IMG/VR virus record: IMGVR_UViG_3300025928_000032
Coordinates: 1 to 24,666 of that record
Strand: one strand, 5' to 3'
From: a virus
Length of the DNA: 24,666 bases
Of the stretch, positions 15,178 to 22,503 are shown piece after piece; the first letter of the stretch is position 1, and every line of letters starts with the position of its first letter. The notes below the pieces were generated by a model. The model saw only the letters and a program-made list of their open reading frames with translations. It ran no database searches and was not told where the DNA came from. A program made the position numbers and the translations under genes.

Positions 15178-15876
15178 CTACGTGGTCGTCTTCTTGCCAA
15201 ACCGCTTCTCGATCTCGGCCATGGCCTGATCGCGGGCCGAAACAGGCTTGCCACCGCGGTTGCCTTGTGACGGGTCCGGGCGCATCCCGTTCGAACGGCC
15301 GCTGCTGTTCTGGCCGCCCTGAGCTGAGCCGAAGTCCTTCAGCAGCTCGTCGGCGTCGGCCGCCAGCTCCTCGCGGGTGGTGCCGACGAGGCGCTTGGCC
15401 TGCGCCGAGGTGAGCTTCTTCTCCGCGGCGACCTCGGCCCGGAACCGAGCCAGGCGCTCCGCTGCGAGTTCCTGCTCGTGGTTAGCGATTCGCTGGGTCA
15501 GCGCGTCGAAATCGGGCTTGCCGTCCTCAGTGGGCTTCGCGCCCAATGCCTCGGCCAGCTTCTGCAGGGGAGCGAGGGCGTCGAGCTTGCCCCTCATGTC
15601 CGCGAGCTCCTTGCGAGCCGCGTTCCGCTCCGCCTTCATGGCGTCCAGCGCCTTCTTGCCGGCGTCGCCGAGCCCTTCCGGTGGGTCGCCATCACCGTTC
15701 TGGCCGCCGTCGTTCCCGCCGTCGCCGGAACCAGTCCCGGTGCCGCCGTCGCCTTCGCCCGATCCGCCCCGGACCGGCCAGATCGGGGTGCCGTTGCGGC
15801 GCCGGCCGATCGCGGTGAGCCCGGTGAACGGGTGGACGGGCAGGTCCGGCCCGAAGGCCGGAAGGTGGATCTTCAC
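15178..15876 (-). CDS. Scaffolding protein
   Basis: A 232-residue protein with GTG start and GGAG seven bases upstream. Residues 38-66 are a Gly/Asp/Glu/Asn-rich disordered linker; then a long coiled coil of about 80 residues (KALDAMKAERNAARKELAD, ALTQRIANHEQELAAERLA) ends in a basic Gly/Ser-rich tail with KPVSARDQAMAEIEKRFGKK. Acidic linker plus coiled coil and basic C-terminus is the scaffold design that guides capsid assembly and is lost from mature heads. Its place between the minor head protein and the decoration/capsid pair supports the call. I see no protease domain, so proteolysis of the scaffold would need another source. Confidence 0.85.
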   Translation of the reverse strand: MKIHLPAFGPDLPVHPFTGLTAIGRRRNGTPIWPVRGGSGEGDGGTGTGSGDGGNDGGQNGDGDPPEGLGDAGKKALDAMKAERNAARKELADMRGKLDALAPLQKLAEALGAKPTEDGKPDFDALTQRIANHEQELAAERLARFRAEVAAEKKLTSAQAKRLVGTTREELAADADELLKDFGSAQGGQNSSGRSNGMRPDPSQGNRGGKPVSARDQAMAEIEKRFGKKTTT

Positions 15877-15925
15877 TGGTGACTCCGTTGCGGGGTCGTC
15901 CCGGCGCCTTGCGCGTCCGGGTGGT

Positions 15926-16912
15926 CTATCGCAGGAGGTAGCCGTGCAGGCGGAGCAGCCGCAGCGCGTCGTCGCGGTCCTTGGCGTCGCGCAGGATCTG
16001 CTCGGGCATCAGCCGTACGCGCGTGGCGCGCCGGTAGCGGTCGGCTGCGTTCTTCGTTTGCGTCTGGCGGGCGCCGAGTCGTATGCCAGCCAGACCGCGT
16101 GTCGTCGTGCCCTCGGTGGTAACCAGAACGTCGCGCCCGAACAGCGAAGCGGTCTGTACGCCGCGGCGGGCGTTGACAACCTGGTTGATATCCGCGCCGT
16201 TACGGATCGCCTCTGCGCCAGCCTTCGTGAAGATCCGGTCCTGATCAGCGGGGCTGAGGCTGTGGAAGTAGGCCGTGGGGTTCGTGCGGATGTCGCCGGC
16301 GGTGTTCTCCCGCCCGGGCAAGCCCACGCAATCGCACTTCGGATGGCGCTGGAAGCCGGCGTTGTACCGGTACCAGCGGCCCGCCAGGAGCACGCAGCGG
16401 GAGCAGGACTGGCCGACGAGCATCCGGACGTAGCCGGTCGCCTGCGGGCGTGCGGTCGTAGCGACGAGGTCAGCGACCCGGCCGGCGTCAGCGACCTGCG
16501 TGCGGACGATCCGGTCGAGCAGGAACCCACCGGCGGCCAGCGCCTCGTCAATCGAGGTGCCATGACCGATGAGCTCGAGCGTCCCGATGACCGGCTGATA
16601 CAGCAGGTTGTCCAGGCCGCGGCCGTCCGAGGCGATCCCGGACAGCGATGCGGACGCTGTCCGGCCGGTAGCGGCCGGGTCAAGACCTTGCGCGTCGAGG
16701 ACCTCGTCCAGGTAGCGGTCAGCCTCGCCGGCGGCGACCCGCTGCGCGCCGGTAAGCACCACCATCAGCGGCAGCAGCTGAGAGATCCACGTCTGGGAGA
16801 TCTGGGCCGGGTTGAGCCGGCGCCAGGCCCGGCGGGCCTCGTCGGCGACCGCCTCGACCAGGCCGATCCGGTCCCGGCCGTGCGCCCGGGCAACCTCAGC
16901 GAACGACTGCAT
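15926..16912 (-). CDS. MuF-like minor head protein
   Basis: A 328-residue protein; ATG at 16910-16912 overlaps the portal gene by 17 bases. Residues 1-160 are helical. Residues 170-195 carry C170-x2-C173, then 'RWYRYNAGFQRHPKCDC' giving H190, C193 and C195, the zinc-binding site typical of MuF/VG15-type minor head proteins of actinophages. The C-terminal part has 'TKNAADRYRRATRVRLMPEQI', a basic helical end. Such proteins bind the portal inside the procapsid and are often ejected or needed for infection. The portal, this gene and the scaffold form the usual order. I do not see an extra effector or toxin domain. Confidence 0.85.
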   Translation of the reverse strand: MQSFAEVARAHGRDRIGLVEAVADEARRAWRRLNPAQISQTWISQLLPLMVVLTGAQRVAAGEADRYLDEVLDAQGLDPAATGRTASASLSGIASDGRGLDNLLYQPVIGTLELIGHGTSIDEALAAGGFLLDRIVRTQVADAGRVADLVATTARPQATGYVRMLVGQSCSRCVLLAGRWYRYNAGFQRHPKCDCVGLPGRENTAGDIRTNPTAYFHSLSPADQDRIFTKAGAEAIRNGADINQVVNARRGVQTASLFGRDVLVTTEGTTTRGLAGIRLGARQTQTKNAADRYRRATRVRLMPEQILRDAKDRDDALRLLRLHGYLLR

Positions 16913-18326
16913 CGGCCGGCTGCGGCTGGCCGGCGGCCGGATCAGCTGCGAGCGGCGGGTTCAGCCGGGCGGCGATCTGGTTGACCGGGTTCCGGGCCTC
17001 CTGGGCGGCGAACTGCTCGGCGAGCTTCTTGCGCCGGGCGGCCGAATAGCCGAGATCCACCCAGGCCGCCTCACGGGGCAGAATGTCCGCCTGAACCAGC
17101 TTCACCGCGGCGTCAGCGGCCTGCGCCCGGGTCGGGGTGGCCGGCGAGCGCCACTGGGTCTCGAGCAGCCGCATCCGGTCGTCCCATTCGCCGTCGCGGA
17201 TGCGGACCGCGATCTGCTGGGCCCGCTCCCACGACGCCTCGGCGCCGGTCTCGAAGTCCTCGACCTGCTTGATCAGCCGGGACTCGTCGGCCAGGATGCC
17301 CTCCGCGCTGGGCGGGTTCGTGGTCGCCTGGCCCAGGTAGCGCATCGGCAGACCGGTGACGCCGCTGACCAGCTGGGCGTAGTGGTTGACGATGCCGGAG
17401 AAGTTGGCCAGGTCGGCGGCGCTGAGCGACCCGACCTTGGCGTCCGGGTTCTTCAGGGCCCAGATCGCGCCGAAGTAGGCCTCCCACTGCGGGAGGACGT
17501 TGCCGTCCTTGTCCTTGAAGTCCGTGGGCTGGGCGCCGACCACGTACCGCTGCGGGACGGCGAGTGCCTCGGTGGCGACCTGGGCGTTGGTCAGGGCCCG
17601 GGCGGCCGCGTCGGTGAGGCCGATGATGCGGGTCATCGCCGAGCGGCCGTGCCGGCGCGACAGTTGCTCGCGGTGAACCAGCGGTACCACCGGCACCACG
17701 CCGAGGCCGTGCTCGTCGCGGTCGACCTCCGTCCAGGTGGCGTTGCGCCGCTCGAGCCAGATCGTAACGTCGGGCAGGTAGAGGGTGGCGTGGGTGAGGC
17801 CGTCGTCGACGTAGGACTTGGCGGCGGCGATCGGCTGCCTGGTCCGCGGGGACAGCTCGACGGCCATCTCGTTGGACGACTCGACCGTGATCAGCGGGGT
17901 CGCGGCGTCCCGCGGCCGGTCCTCGTCGCCGCCCTCGGCCGACGGGGCGTCGGGGGTGGCGGCGTCGCCGGCGCCTATCACGATGAACGCCTGGCCGAAC
18001 TTCAGCGCCTCCAGATGAGCCAGCTTCGACTCCCGGTCGAGGCTGTTCTCCTGCCAGATCCGCCACAGGTCCTCGTCGGCCTCGGTCGCGTCCGGCAGCT
18101 CGAATCCCTCGAGGGTGATCCGCTCGGCGAGGGCATCGACGTAGGTGCCCGGCCACGCCACGATCGTCAGGAAGCGGCGCAGCTCCGGCGGGATGGCCAG
18201 GCCGAGCTGCTCAACGCGCTGCTCCCCCTCGTAGTAGGCGTCGAGCAGCCGGTTGTGCCGCTGGGCCCGCTGAATCTTCGTCCAGAGCCGGTTGAGTAGC
18301 GTCTTCTCGTCGTCGGAGAGGGCCAC
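16896..18326 (-). CDS. Portal protein, SPP1 gp6-like
   Basis: A 476-residue protein with GTG start behind GAGGGGG. It follows the terminase gene by 18 bases. The N-terminal helix 'LSDDEKTLLNRLWTKIQRAQ' and 'LLDAYYEGEQRVEQLGLAIP' are those of SPP1-type portals, followed by 'LKFGQAFIVIGAGD' and a tunnel region with 'YAQLVSGVTGLPMRYLG' and 'SAEGILADESRLIKQVEDFE', and a C-terminal helix-rich crown. The dodecamer sits at one head vertex and is the DNA entry and exit. Length fits the family (about 450-500). The Ala/Pro/Gln-rich end overlaps the next gene and is probably disordered. Confidence 0.9.
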   Translation of the reverse strand: MALSDDEKTLLNRLWTKIQRAQRHNRLLDAYYEGEQRVEQLGLAIPPELRRFLTIVAWPGTYVDALAERITLEGFELPDATEADEDLWRIWQENSLDRESKLAHLEALKFGQAFIVIGAGDAATPDAPSAEGGDEDRPRDAATPLITVESSNEMAVELSPRTRQPIAAAKSYVDDGLTHATLYLPDVTIWLERRNATWTEVDRDEHGLGVVPVVPLVHREQLSRRHGRSAMTRIIGLTDAAARALTNAQVATEALAVPQRYVVGAQPTDFKDKDGNVLPQWEAYFGAIWALKNPDAKVGSLSAADLANFSGIVNHYAQLVSGVTGLPMRYLGQATTNPPSAEGILADESRLIKQVEDFETGAEASWERAQQIAVRIRDGEWDDRMRLLETQWRSPATPTRAQAADAAVKLVQADILPREAAWVDLGYSAARRKKLAEQFAAQEARNPVNQIAARLNPPLAADPAAGQPQPADAVVR

Positions 18327-18344
18327 ACGACCCCCTCACGTGGA

Positions 18345-19994
18345 CTATCGGAGCACCAGGACGGTCGTGTCGATCTCGGGTTCGGGTTCCCACTTGCCGG
18401 CGGCCAGGGCGTCGAGGCGGGCCTGCCAGGACAGGCCGCCGGCCATCGCCAGGTCGATCTTCTTCGGCGAGTCCGGGCGCTCTTTGGCCATCACCCACAG
18501 CGGCTTGCCCTCGTCGTCGCGCAGGTTGGTGTCGCGTTTCTGGGCGTGGCCGATGTGCTGCCAGAACGTCTCGTCGCCGTCGTTGTTCACCTCGCCAGCG
18601 GCGATCGCCAGCTGGTAGGTGCGGCACATCAGCGCGGTGCGGCGGATGTTGCGGGAGTCGGTGTAGAACTCGGCGAACACCTTCGGCCCGTACCGGCCAG
18701 ACCAGTCGGCCAACCGGGTGTCCCAGCCGCGGGCCGGGTCGCCGTAGAACCTGATCAGGCGCCACCGTTTGACGATCTCGTCGACGGCCTCGTCGACCTC
18801 GGCGACCGGCACCTCGTCGTCGGGCTGCTCCTCGGGGATCCACAGGCCGAACCGGTGCTGGAACCCGGTCTCGACCTCGGTGACGACCAGCGCGGTGGTG
18901 TCCTTCCAGCGGGAGCCGTCGAACCCGCCGGTCACGGCCGCGCCGCGCGGAATCAGGTAGCCGCGGCGGGCCTGGGTGCGCCACTTCTTGGCGTCGAACG
19001 CCTGCCGCTCGCCCTGCGTCCACCGGTTCGTCCACACCCGCTCGAGGTAGGCCAGATCTGCGCCCGGACGGTCCCACTGCTTGGCGATACCGCGCAGATC
19101 CGACCAGGCCGCGACCGCCGGGCCCGAGGCCTCCCGGATCGCGGCGATACGGCCCTGCATCGTCGTCAGGTCGTGGCCTGGGCCGGCCTCGCGGTGGAAG
19201 TAGGACAGCTCCGGATCCTCGATCTTGCCCTTGAGGATCAGCTCGGCCTCGTCCTTGTCGAGCTCGGCCACCGAGCCGGCGCCCGGCTCACCCGCGGTCG
19301 TGATGCCGAGCGACCACGGGTCGTCGAGGGGCCGTTTGGGGAGGTTGGCCTCCATCGTCTCGTAGGCCGAGCGGTGCCGGGCCGAGGTCAGCCGGTGCGT
19401 CTCGTCGTAGCCGGCGAACGTGGTCCGGGCGCCGTCACGGGCGTTCGGGGACTGCGCGAGGGCGACCGCCTTGCCGTCCGCCCGGCCGCGCTCGTCAAGC
19501 CGGAGGATCCGCTCGAGACCCGCGTCGAACAGGTCGGCGTCCGGGCCTTCCCGGCAGATCGTCAGCAGAACGTTGTACGCCAGCTCCTCGACCTGGTCGA
19601 CCGTGACCGCCAGCATCGGGATGTACGGGTCACGGACAGGGCGGCCGACCGGCACCCACGCCGAACCGACCCGTTTCCAGCCGTCGAACCGGACCGGCCC
19701 CTCCGGGTGGAGCTCGGCGAACGCGACCCAGCCCATCTTCTCGGTCTTCGCGGCGCCCTTACGCAGCGACCAGCGGACCCGGCGGAACCGGCGGCGGCCG
19801 GCCAGCTCATGCTCGCGCGGGAAGACCTCGTACGCCCGGTAGATCAAGGCGCGGGTCTCGCTGTCGAGCTTGGCCGGCTGCCCCTTCAGCGAGCCGGGCC
19901 CGAAGATCGCCCGCTCCTCGATCAGGTCACAGACCCCGGGCCCGAGCGTCGGCCACGGCCGCTTATCCAGCGGCGGGACAACAACCGTGGTCAC
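18345..19994 (-). CDS. terL: Terminase large subunit
   Basis: A 549-residue protein beginning with GTG that overlaps the small subunit stop by four bases (GTGA). It has the ATPase motifs in order: a deviant Walker A SLRKGAAKT at 76-84, a Walker B-like TTFAGYDET at 191-199 and a coupling motif ITTAGE at 231-236. The nuclease half shows GGFDGSRWKDTTAL from 356, with YGDP at 417-420, and DLAMA near 521, the three acidic positions of the RNase H-like fold. It packages DNA into the procapsid and cuts the concatemer. Walker A has Arg-Lys where many have Gly-Gly-x-G, as in other actinophage terminases. Next gene is the portal. Confidence 0.95.
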   Translation of the reverse strand: MTTVVVPPLDKRPWPTLGPGVCDLIEERAIFGPGSLKGQPAKLDSETRALIYRAYEVFPREHELAGRRRFRRVRWSLRKGAAKTEKMGWVAFAELHPEGPVRFDGWKRVGSAWVPVGRPVRDPYIPMLAVTVDQVEELAYNVLLTICREGPDADLFDAGLERILRLDERGRADGKAVALAQSPNARDGARTTFAGYDETHRLTSARHRSAYETMEANLPKRPLDDPWSLGITTAGEPGAGSVAELDKDEAELILKGKIEDPELSYFHREAGPGHDLTTMQGRIAAIREASGPAVAAWSDLRGIAKQWDRPGADLAYLERVWTNRWTQGERQAFDAKKWRTQARRGYLIPRGAAVTGGFDGSRWKDTTALVVTEVETGFQHRFGLWIPEEQPDDEVPVAEVDEAVDEIVKRWRLIRFYGDPARGWDTRLADWSGRYGPKVFAEFYTDSRNIRRTALMCRTYQLAIAAGEVNNDGDETFWQHIGHAQKRDTNLRDDEGKPLWVMAKERPDSPKKIDLAMAGGLSWQARLDALAAGKWEPEPEIDTTVLVLR

Positions 19995-20443
19995 ACGGCA
20001 TCGCCGAGGATGCTGCGCGGGTCGTCGGCCTTCTTCACCGCCTTCGGCGCGGCCGTCCGGCGGCGAGCACCGCGGTCCTGCGCCTCATCGACCTTCTCGA
20101 TCTCCCACTGCAGCCGGCGCCGGTCGAGCGGAGTGAGGCCGAACGCCATGCGCTGCTGGCGGATCTCGGCGGCCAAGTCCTTGCGCAGCTTCGGATCCTC
20201 GGTGCTCCAGAAATCGTCGACCAGGACCGCGAGGCCGAACAGACCGTGCAGGTCGCTCTTGTCGAACTCCGGCGCCATCGGCGACGCCCAGATCGCCCTC
20301 CACCAGGCTCGCGTCTGCTCGTGCCACAGCCGGGTCGGAAGCGCCGGCGTCTCGACGTCGTGCACCAATCTCAGCGTCGCGGCGGTGGACGCTCTGTTAC
20401 GGCGAGCGCGGACCGACGGATCCTTCGGTGGGGGGCCGGGCAT
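19991..20443 (-). CDS. terS: Terminase small subunit
   Basis: A 150-residue protein. The start at 20441-20443 was chosen because GAGGAG sits nine bases upstream and the 51 extra upstream codons have no ribosome site and an odd Gly/Pro-rich composition. It opens MPGPPPKDPSVRARRNRAST, a signature common to actinophage small terminases, and has helices through 'TRLWHEQTRAWWRAIW' and 'KSDLHGLFGLAVLVDDFW' that would form the oligomer core, with a basic Arg/Lys-rich tail for DNA contact. It recognises the packaging site and stimulates the large subunit. The HNH gene two genes upstream is the normal partner in cos-type phages. Confidence 0.87.
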   Translation of the reverse strand: MPGPPPKDPSVRARRNRASTAATLRLVHDVETPALPTRLWHEQTRAWWRAIWASPMAPEFDKSDLHGLFGLAVLVDDFWSTEDPKLRKDLAAEIRQQRMAFGLTPLDRRRLQWEIEKVDEAQDRGARRRTAAPKAVKKADDPRSILGDAV

Positions 20444-20592
20444 GTCGTGCTCCTCCTCTGCCGCCTTGCGCGGCCAACGGAGTCCCGGGTCACCTTGCGT
20501 GACCTGGAAGTCTGGGAATCTCGTACGCGGAAAAGACGCCCTCCCCGGCGGTCCGCCACCCTTGTGGATCTTGGGGGATCCTCCCCACCCCG
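20444..20592 (-). promoter_or_regulatory. Leader before the small terminase with two GCAAG-loop hairpins
   Basis: This 149-base gap holds, on the minus strand, GGTCAC-GCAAG-GTGACC (20488-20504) and GCCGC-GCAAG-GCGGC (20460-20474), both closing the same five-base loop, plus a weaker GGATC/GATCC stem near the start. The second hairpin lies next to the GAGGAG site. No clear -10/-35 promoter is visible, and no T-tract follows. Because packaging signals often lie here in cos phages, it is a plausible cos or terminase-binding region. Confidence 0.45.
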
Positions 20593-20787
20593 TCACTCAG
20601 CGTTAGCACCGTCGGGTGTCGTAAGTCCGTAGGCAGGGTCGGTGAGCACACGATCGACCGTCTCAAGGCGCCTGCGCTGCCGTTCGACAAGTGGGTGGCC
20701 GTCGGTCAGTCCCTTGGCCAGCAGGTCGTCAAGCTCGTGCTTGTAACGCGCCTTGTCCTGCTCGAACGCCTCGCGGGTGAACTCCAT
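20593..20787 (-). CDS. Small helical unknown protein
   Basis: A 64-residue protein, MEFTREAFEQDKARYKHELD then DLLAKGLTDGHPLVERQRRR, highly charged and probably two helices. The start is taken at 20785-20787, with GGAGG six bases upstream and two bases after the HNH stop; the longer frame would overlap the HNH gene. The protein resembles the short helical genes found between HNH and small terminase genes in actinophages, but no function is known to me. It could be an accessory terminase factor given its place, although that is only a guess. Confidence 0.7.
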   Translation of the reverse strand: MEFTREAFEQDKARYKHELDDLLAKGLTDGHPLVERQRRRLETVDRVLTDPAYGLTTPDGANAE

Positions 20788-20789
20788 GG

Positions 20790-21146
20790 TCAGCCTCCGT
20801 GTGCGGCCTTGCCTCCGGCTGAGCGGTTGCACAGCTGGTGCTCGGGCCCGCGGATGCGACGCTGCTCGTCATGGCCAAGGTCCCATGTCTGACCGGGCAG
20901 GATGAGCCGGGCCGGCATGAGGCAGCGTGGTGCGTGGCAGTGCACGCCACCTCGGGCAACACGGACTGCCCATGATCGCCGTGCCTGGTCGTACTCGGTG
21001 TCGTAGCCACGCGCCTGACGCCGGCCACGGCGGAGCTCGTGCTGCTGGCCGCAGGGCGCGCACCGGCCACGGTCCACGAGGGTGGGGCAGCTGCCTTGGT
21101 GGGCCGGGCATCCGGTGCATCGGCAGACGCGCTGGGCGCGGCGCAT
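20790..21146 (-). CDS. HNH endonuclease
   Basis: A 118-residue protein with several paired cysteines: C29-x2-C32 with following His, C70 and C75, then the catalytic end 'WDLGHDEQRRIRGPEHQLCN' with H92, H103 and N107. That is the HNH order, with two zinc knuckles as in many actinophage HNH proteins. Start ATG lies two bases after the stop of the membrane peptide; no strong ribosome site is visible (ATGCTGCTCGGCTGACC upstream), so coupling to the previous gene is likely. HNH proteins near terminase genes nick DNA at cos sites during packaging, and the two gene distance to the terminase fits. Confidence 0.88.
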   Translation of the reverse strand: MRRAQRVCRCTGCPAHQGSCPTLVDRGRCAPCGQQHELRRGRRQARGYDTEYDQARRSWAVRVARGGVHCHAPRCLMPARLILPGQTWDLGHDEQRRIRGPEHQLCNRSAGGKAAHGG

Positions 21147-21148
21147 GG

Positions 21149-21244
21149 TCAGCCGAGCAGCATGAACGCGCCGAGCAGGGCGGCGAAGACGAGGTAGGGC
21201 GCGAGGATGGCGGCTGCGATCTTCCAGTCGGTGGCGGTTCGCAT
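21149..21244 (-). CDS. 31-residue single-pass membrane peptide
   Basis: A small protein MRTATDWKIAAAILAPYLVF then AALLGAFMLLG. The start at 21242-21244 has AAGGTGG six bases upstream, and the upstream codons in the longer frame would run through a hairpin. Residues 8-30 form one transmembrane helix; the N-terminus is short and basic, so N-in orientation is likely. Its stop is two bases from the HNH start, so it is translated with the nuclease. No lysis partner is seen nearby. Its function is unknown; it is too short to recognise. Confidence 0.68.
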   Translation of the reverse strand: MRTATDWKIAAAILAPYLVFAALLGAFMLLG

Positions 21245-21267
21245 GTTCACCACCTTGGATACGCAGA

Positions 21268-21297
21268 AACCCTGCCGGATCAGGACCGGGCAGGGTT
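21268..21297 (-). promoter_or_regulatory. Hairpin before the membrane peptide gene
   Basis: On the minus strand AACCCTGCC and GGCAGGGTT form a perfect 9-bp stem around 12 bases, which can extend inward with a CGG/CCG pair by bulging one C. Only three T residues follow. It could be a weak terminator or attenuator placed just ahead of the ribosome site of the 31-residue gene (17 bases from the stem to the AAGGTGG site or less). Confidence 0.5.
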
Positions 21298-21371
21298 CAC
21301 TTGCGGCAGATCTTCGCAGGCGTCTAGGCAATCGTCAAACCACGGCGGCCCACTCCATGGCGTTCATCGTC

Positions 21372-21629
21372 TCACCACCGACTCTTGCCGCGCCGCAGCC
21401 TGTACGCCGAGTGCATGCGACGGATGCGCGGGTGCGAGCGCCGGAACAGCAGCTGGTAGCCCGCCGGCGTGAGCCTCAGGGTGCTCCCGCGAAATATCAG
21501 CGGCGGCATTACGAACACCTGCCCGGCGGGCACCACGATCGGCTCCTCGAATCTGATCATGGCTACATGGCTCGTGATGTCCACGCCGCTGACGCTGACC
21601 GACGTGGGCTTGCCCGGTAGCAGCGTCAT
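21372..21629 (-). CDS. Small unknown protein
   Basis: An 85-residue protein with ATG behind GAGGAAG. The first part is beta-rich and hydrophobic (KPTSVSVSGVDITSHVAMIRF, EEPIVVPAGQVFVMPPLIF); the last 25 residues are strongly basic (RRSHPRIRRMHSAYRLRRGK), which suggests nucleic-acid contact or attachment to something acidic. There is a 127-base gap behind it with the hairpin listed separately. No family recognised, and no partner evident beyond the surrounding accessory genes. Confidence 0.65.
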   Translation of the reverse strand: MTLLPGKPTSVSVSGVDITSHVAMIRFEEPIVVPAGQVFVMPPLIFRGSTLRLTPAGYQLLFRRSHPRIRRMHSAYRLRRGKSRW

Positions 21630-21654
21630 GCCGCTTCCTCGCTCTCCGTGGCGT

Positions 21655-22278
21655 TCAAGCCACTTTGACCTTCGTGCTGGTCTTGATGTGCTCGCCGAGG
21701 ACCTGAATGCTGCCGTCCTCGCTCGACCAGGTGGCCCCGCACGCCCGGCAGGCCGCCCGCTCAGCGGTCAGGTTGACCCGCAGGGTGCCGGTCTGTTCGC
21801 AGTCGGGCAGCGGGCAGGTGGCGCCGCGCAGCACGAGGACGTTCTCCCAGCCGACCAGGACGGCGGACCAGCCTCGCCACCGGCGCAGGTCGGCCAGCAG
21901 GCGCTTCTGCAGGTCGTGGTCGAGGTGGCCAGCGGCACCAACGAGGGCGCGCACGTTGGACTCGACGGACGCGCGCAGGGCCAGGCCGAGGTCTTCGCAC
22001 CAGGCGAGGACGGCCATGCTGATCTCGTCGTGGCAGGACAGGGCCTCGACGGCGAGGGGTGGCCGGCTGGCGGGGATGCTGCTGGCCTGCGGTTCGCCGC
22101 TGGAGCAGCCGGCCGGGATGACGGATTGGTAGAGCTGGGCGAGCAGGCCCGGGAGGACGGTGGTGTGGTGGCGGACTTTCTTGTGCCGGTTGCTGTCCCA
22201 CACCTCGTAGCGTTCACGGTTGAAGTGGGGTTCGGTCAGGGTGTCCGCGATGGTGGCGATCTGGTCGAGCAGGGTCAC
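21655..22278 (-). CDS. Zinc-ribbon protein of unknown function
   Basis: A 207-residue protein. GTG at 22276-22278 overlaps the stop of the previous gene by four bases (GTGA) and is preferred over the ATG at 22347, which would place 23 codons inside the previous gene. The protein is mostly helical with LLDQIATIADTLTEPHFNRE, then LGLALRASVESNVRALVG and DLRRWRGWSAVLVGWENVL, ending with a zinc ribbon: CPLPDC, then 15-20 residues later CRACGATW. The middle region resembles unknown proteins common in actinophages near replication genes. A DNA-binding role is possible; function not known. Confidence 0.78.
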   Translation of the reverse strand: MTLLDQIATIADTLTEPHFNRERYEVWDSNRHKKVRHHTTVLPGLLAQLYQSVIPAGCSSGEPQASSIPASRPPLAVEALSCHDEISMAVLAWCEDLGLALRASVESNVRALVGAAGHLDHDLQKRLLADLRRWRGWSAVLVGWENVLVLRGATCPLPDCEQTGTLRVNLTAERAACRACGATWSSEDGSIQVLGEHIKTSTKVKVA

Positions 22279-22478
22279 GGGCACTCCTCGGTCGGTGCTG
22301 AACTTTGCGGCCAGCCCAGGTGCTGGCGGTTCGTGTGCGGCGTCCACATCTGCCGCTCGGGTAGGTGTTTGATGCGCCGATCAAGGCAGGGCCGGCCGGG
22401 CTGGGCGCCGCATCCGCAGGGTCCGTATTCGTCCCAGGCGGCTTCCGGCGTCCAGTGAGCGCCGTAGTCGCTGGGCAT
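22275..22478 (-). CDS. Small zinc-finger protein
   Basis: A 67-residue protein starting MPSDYGAHWTPEAAWDEYGP. ATG at 22476-22478 is preferred to the TTG at 22547 because the latter would overlap the nuclease gene by 44 bases; a short GGGA lies just before. The pattern CGCGAQPGRPCLDRR belongs to the actinobacterial zinc-finger proteins with 'CxxCxAxPGxPC' used by many phage-borne and mobile-element short proteins. The C-terminal half is Pro/Gln/His-rich. It likely binds nucleic acid; partner unknown. Confidence 0.7.
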   Translation of the reverse strand: MPSDYGAHWTPEAAWDEYGPCGCGAQPGRPCLDRRIKHLPERQMWTPHTNRQHLGWPQSSAPTEECP

Positions 22479-22503
22479 CTGTCCCGATCGGCTCACGACG
22501 GTC

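Noticed and set aside
15377-16984. Plus-strand frame of 535 codons opposite the scaffold and MuF-like genes
   Set aside because: It crosses two minus-strand genes with known families and has no ribosome site or domain of its own.
18546-20606. Long plus-strand frame of 686 codons opposite the terminase genes
   Set aside because: Same kind of shadow; its product is a low-information Arg/Asp/Gly/Val mix and the minus strand encodes clear terminase proteins.
21334-21366. Ten-codon frame MNAMEWAAVV after the 85-residue gene
   Set aside because: It has a weak GGTGG-type site but is too short to support as a gene without translation data.
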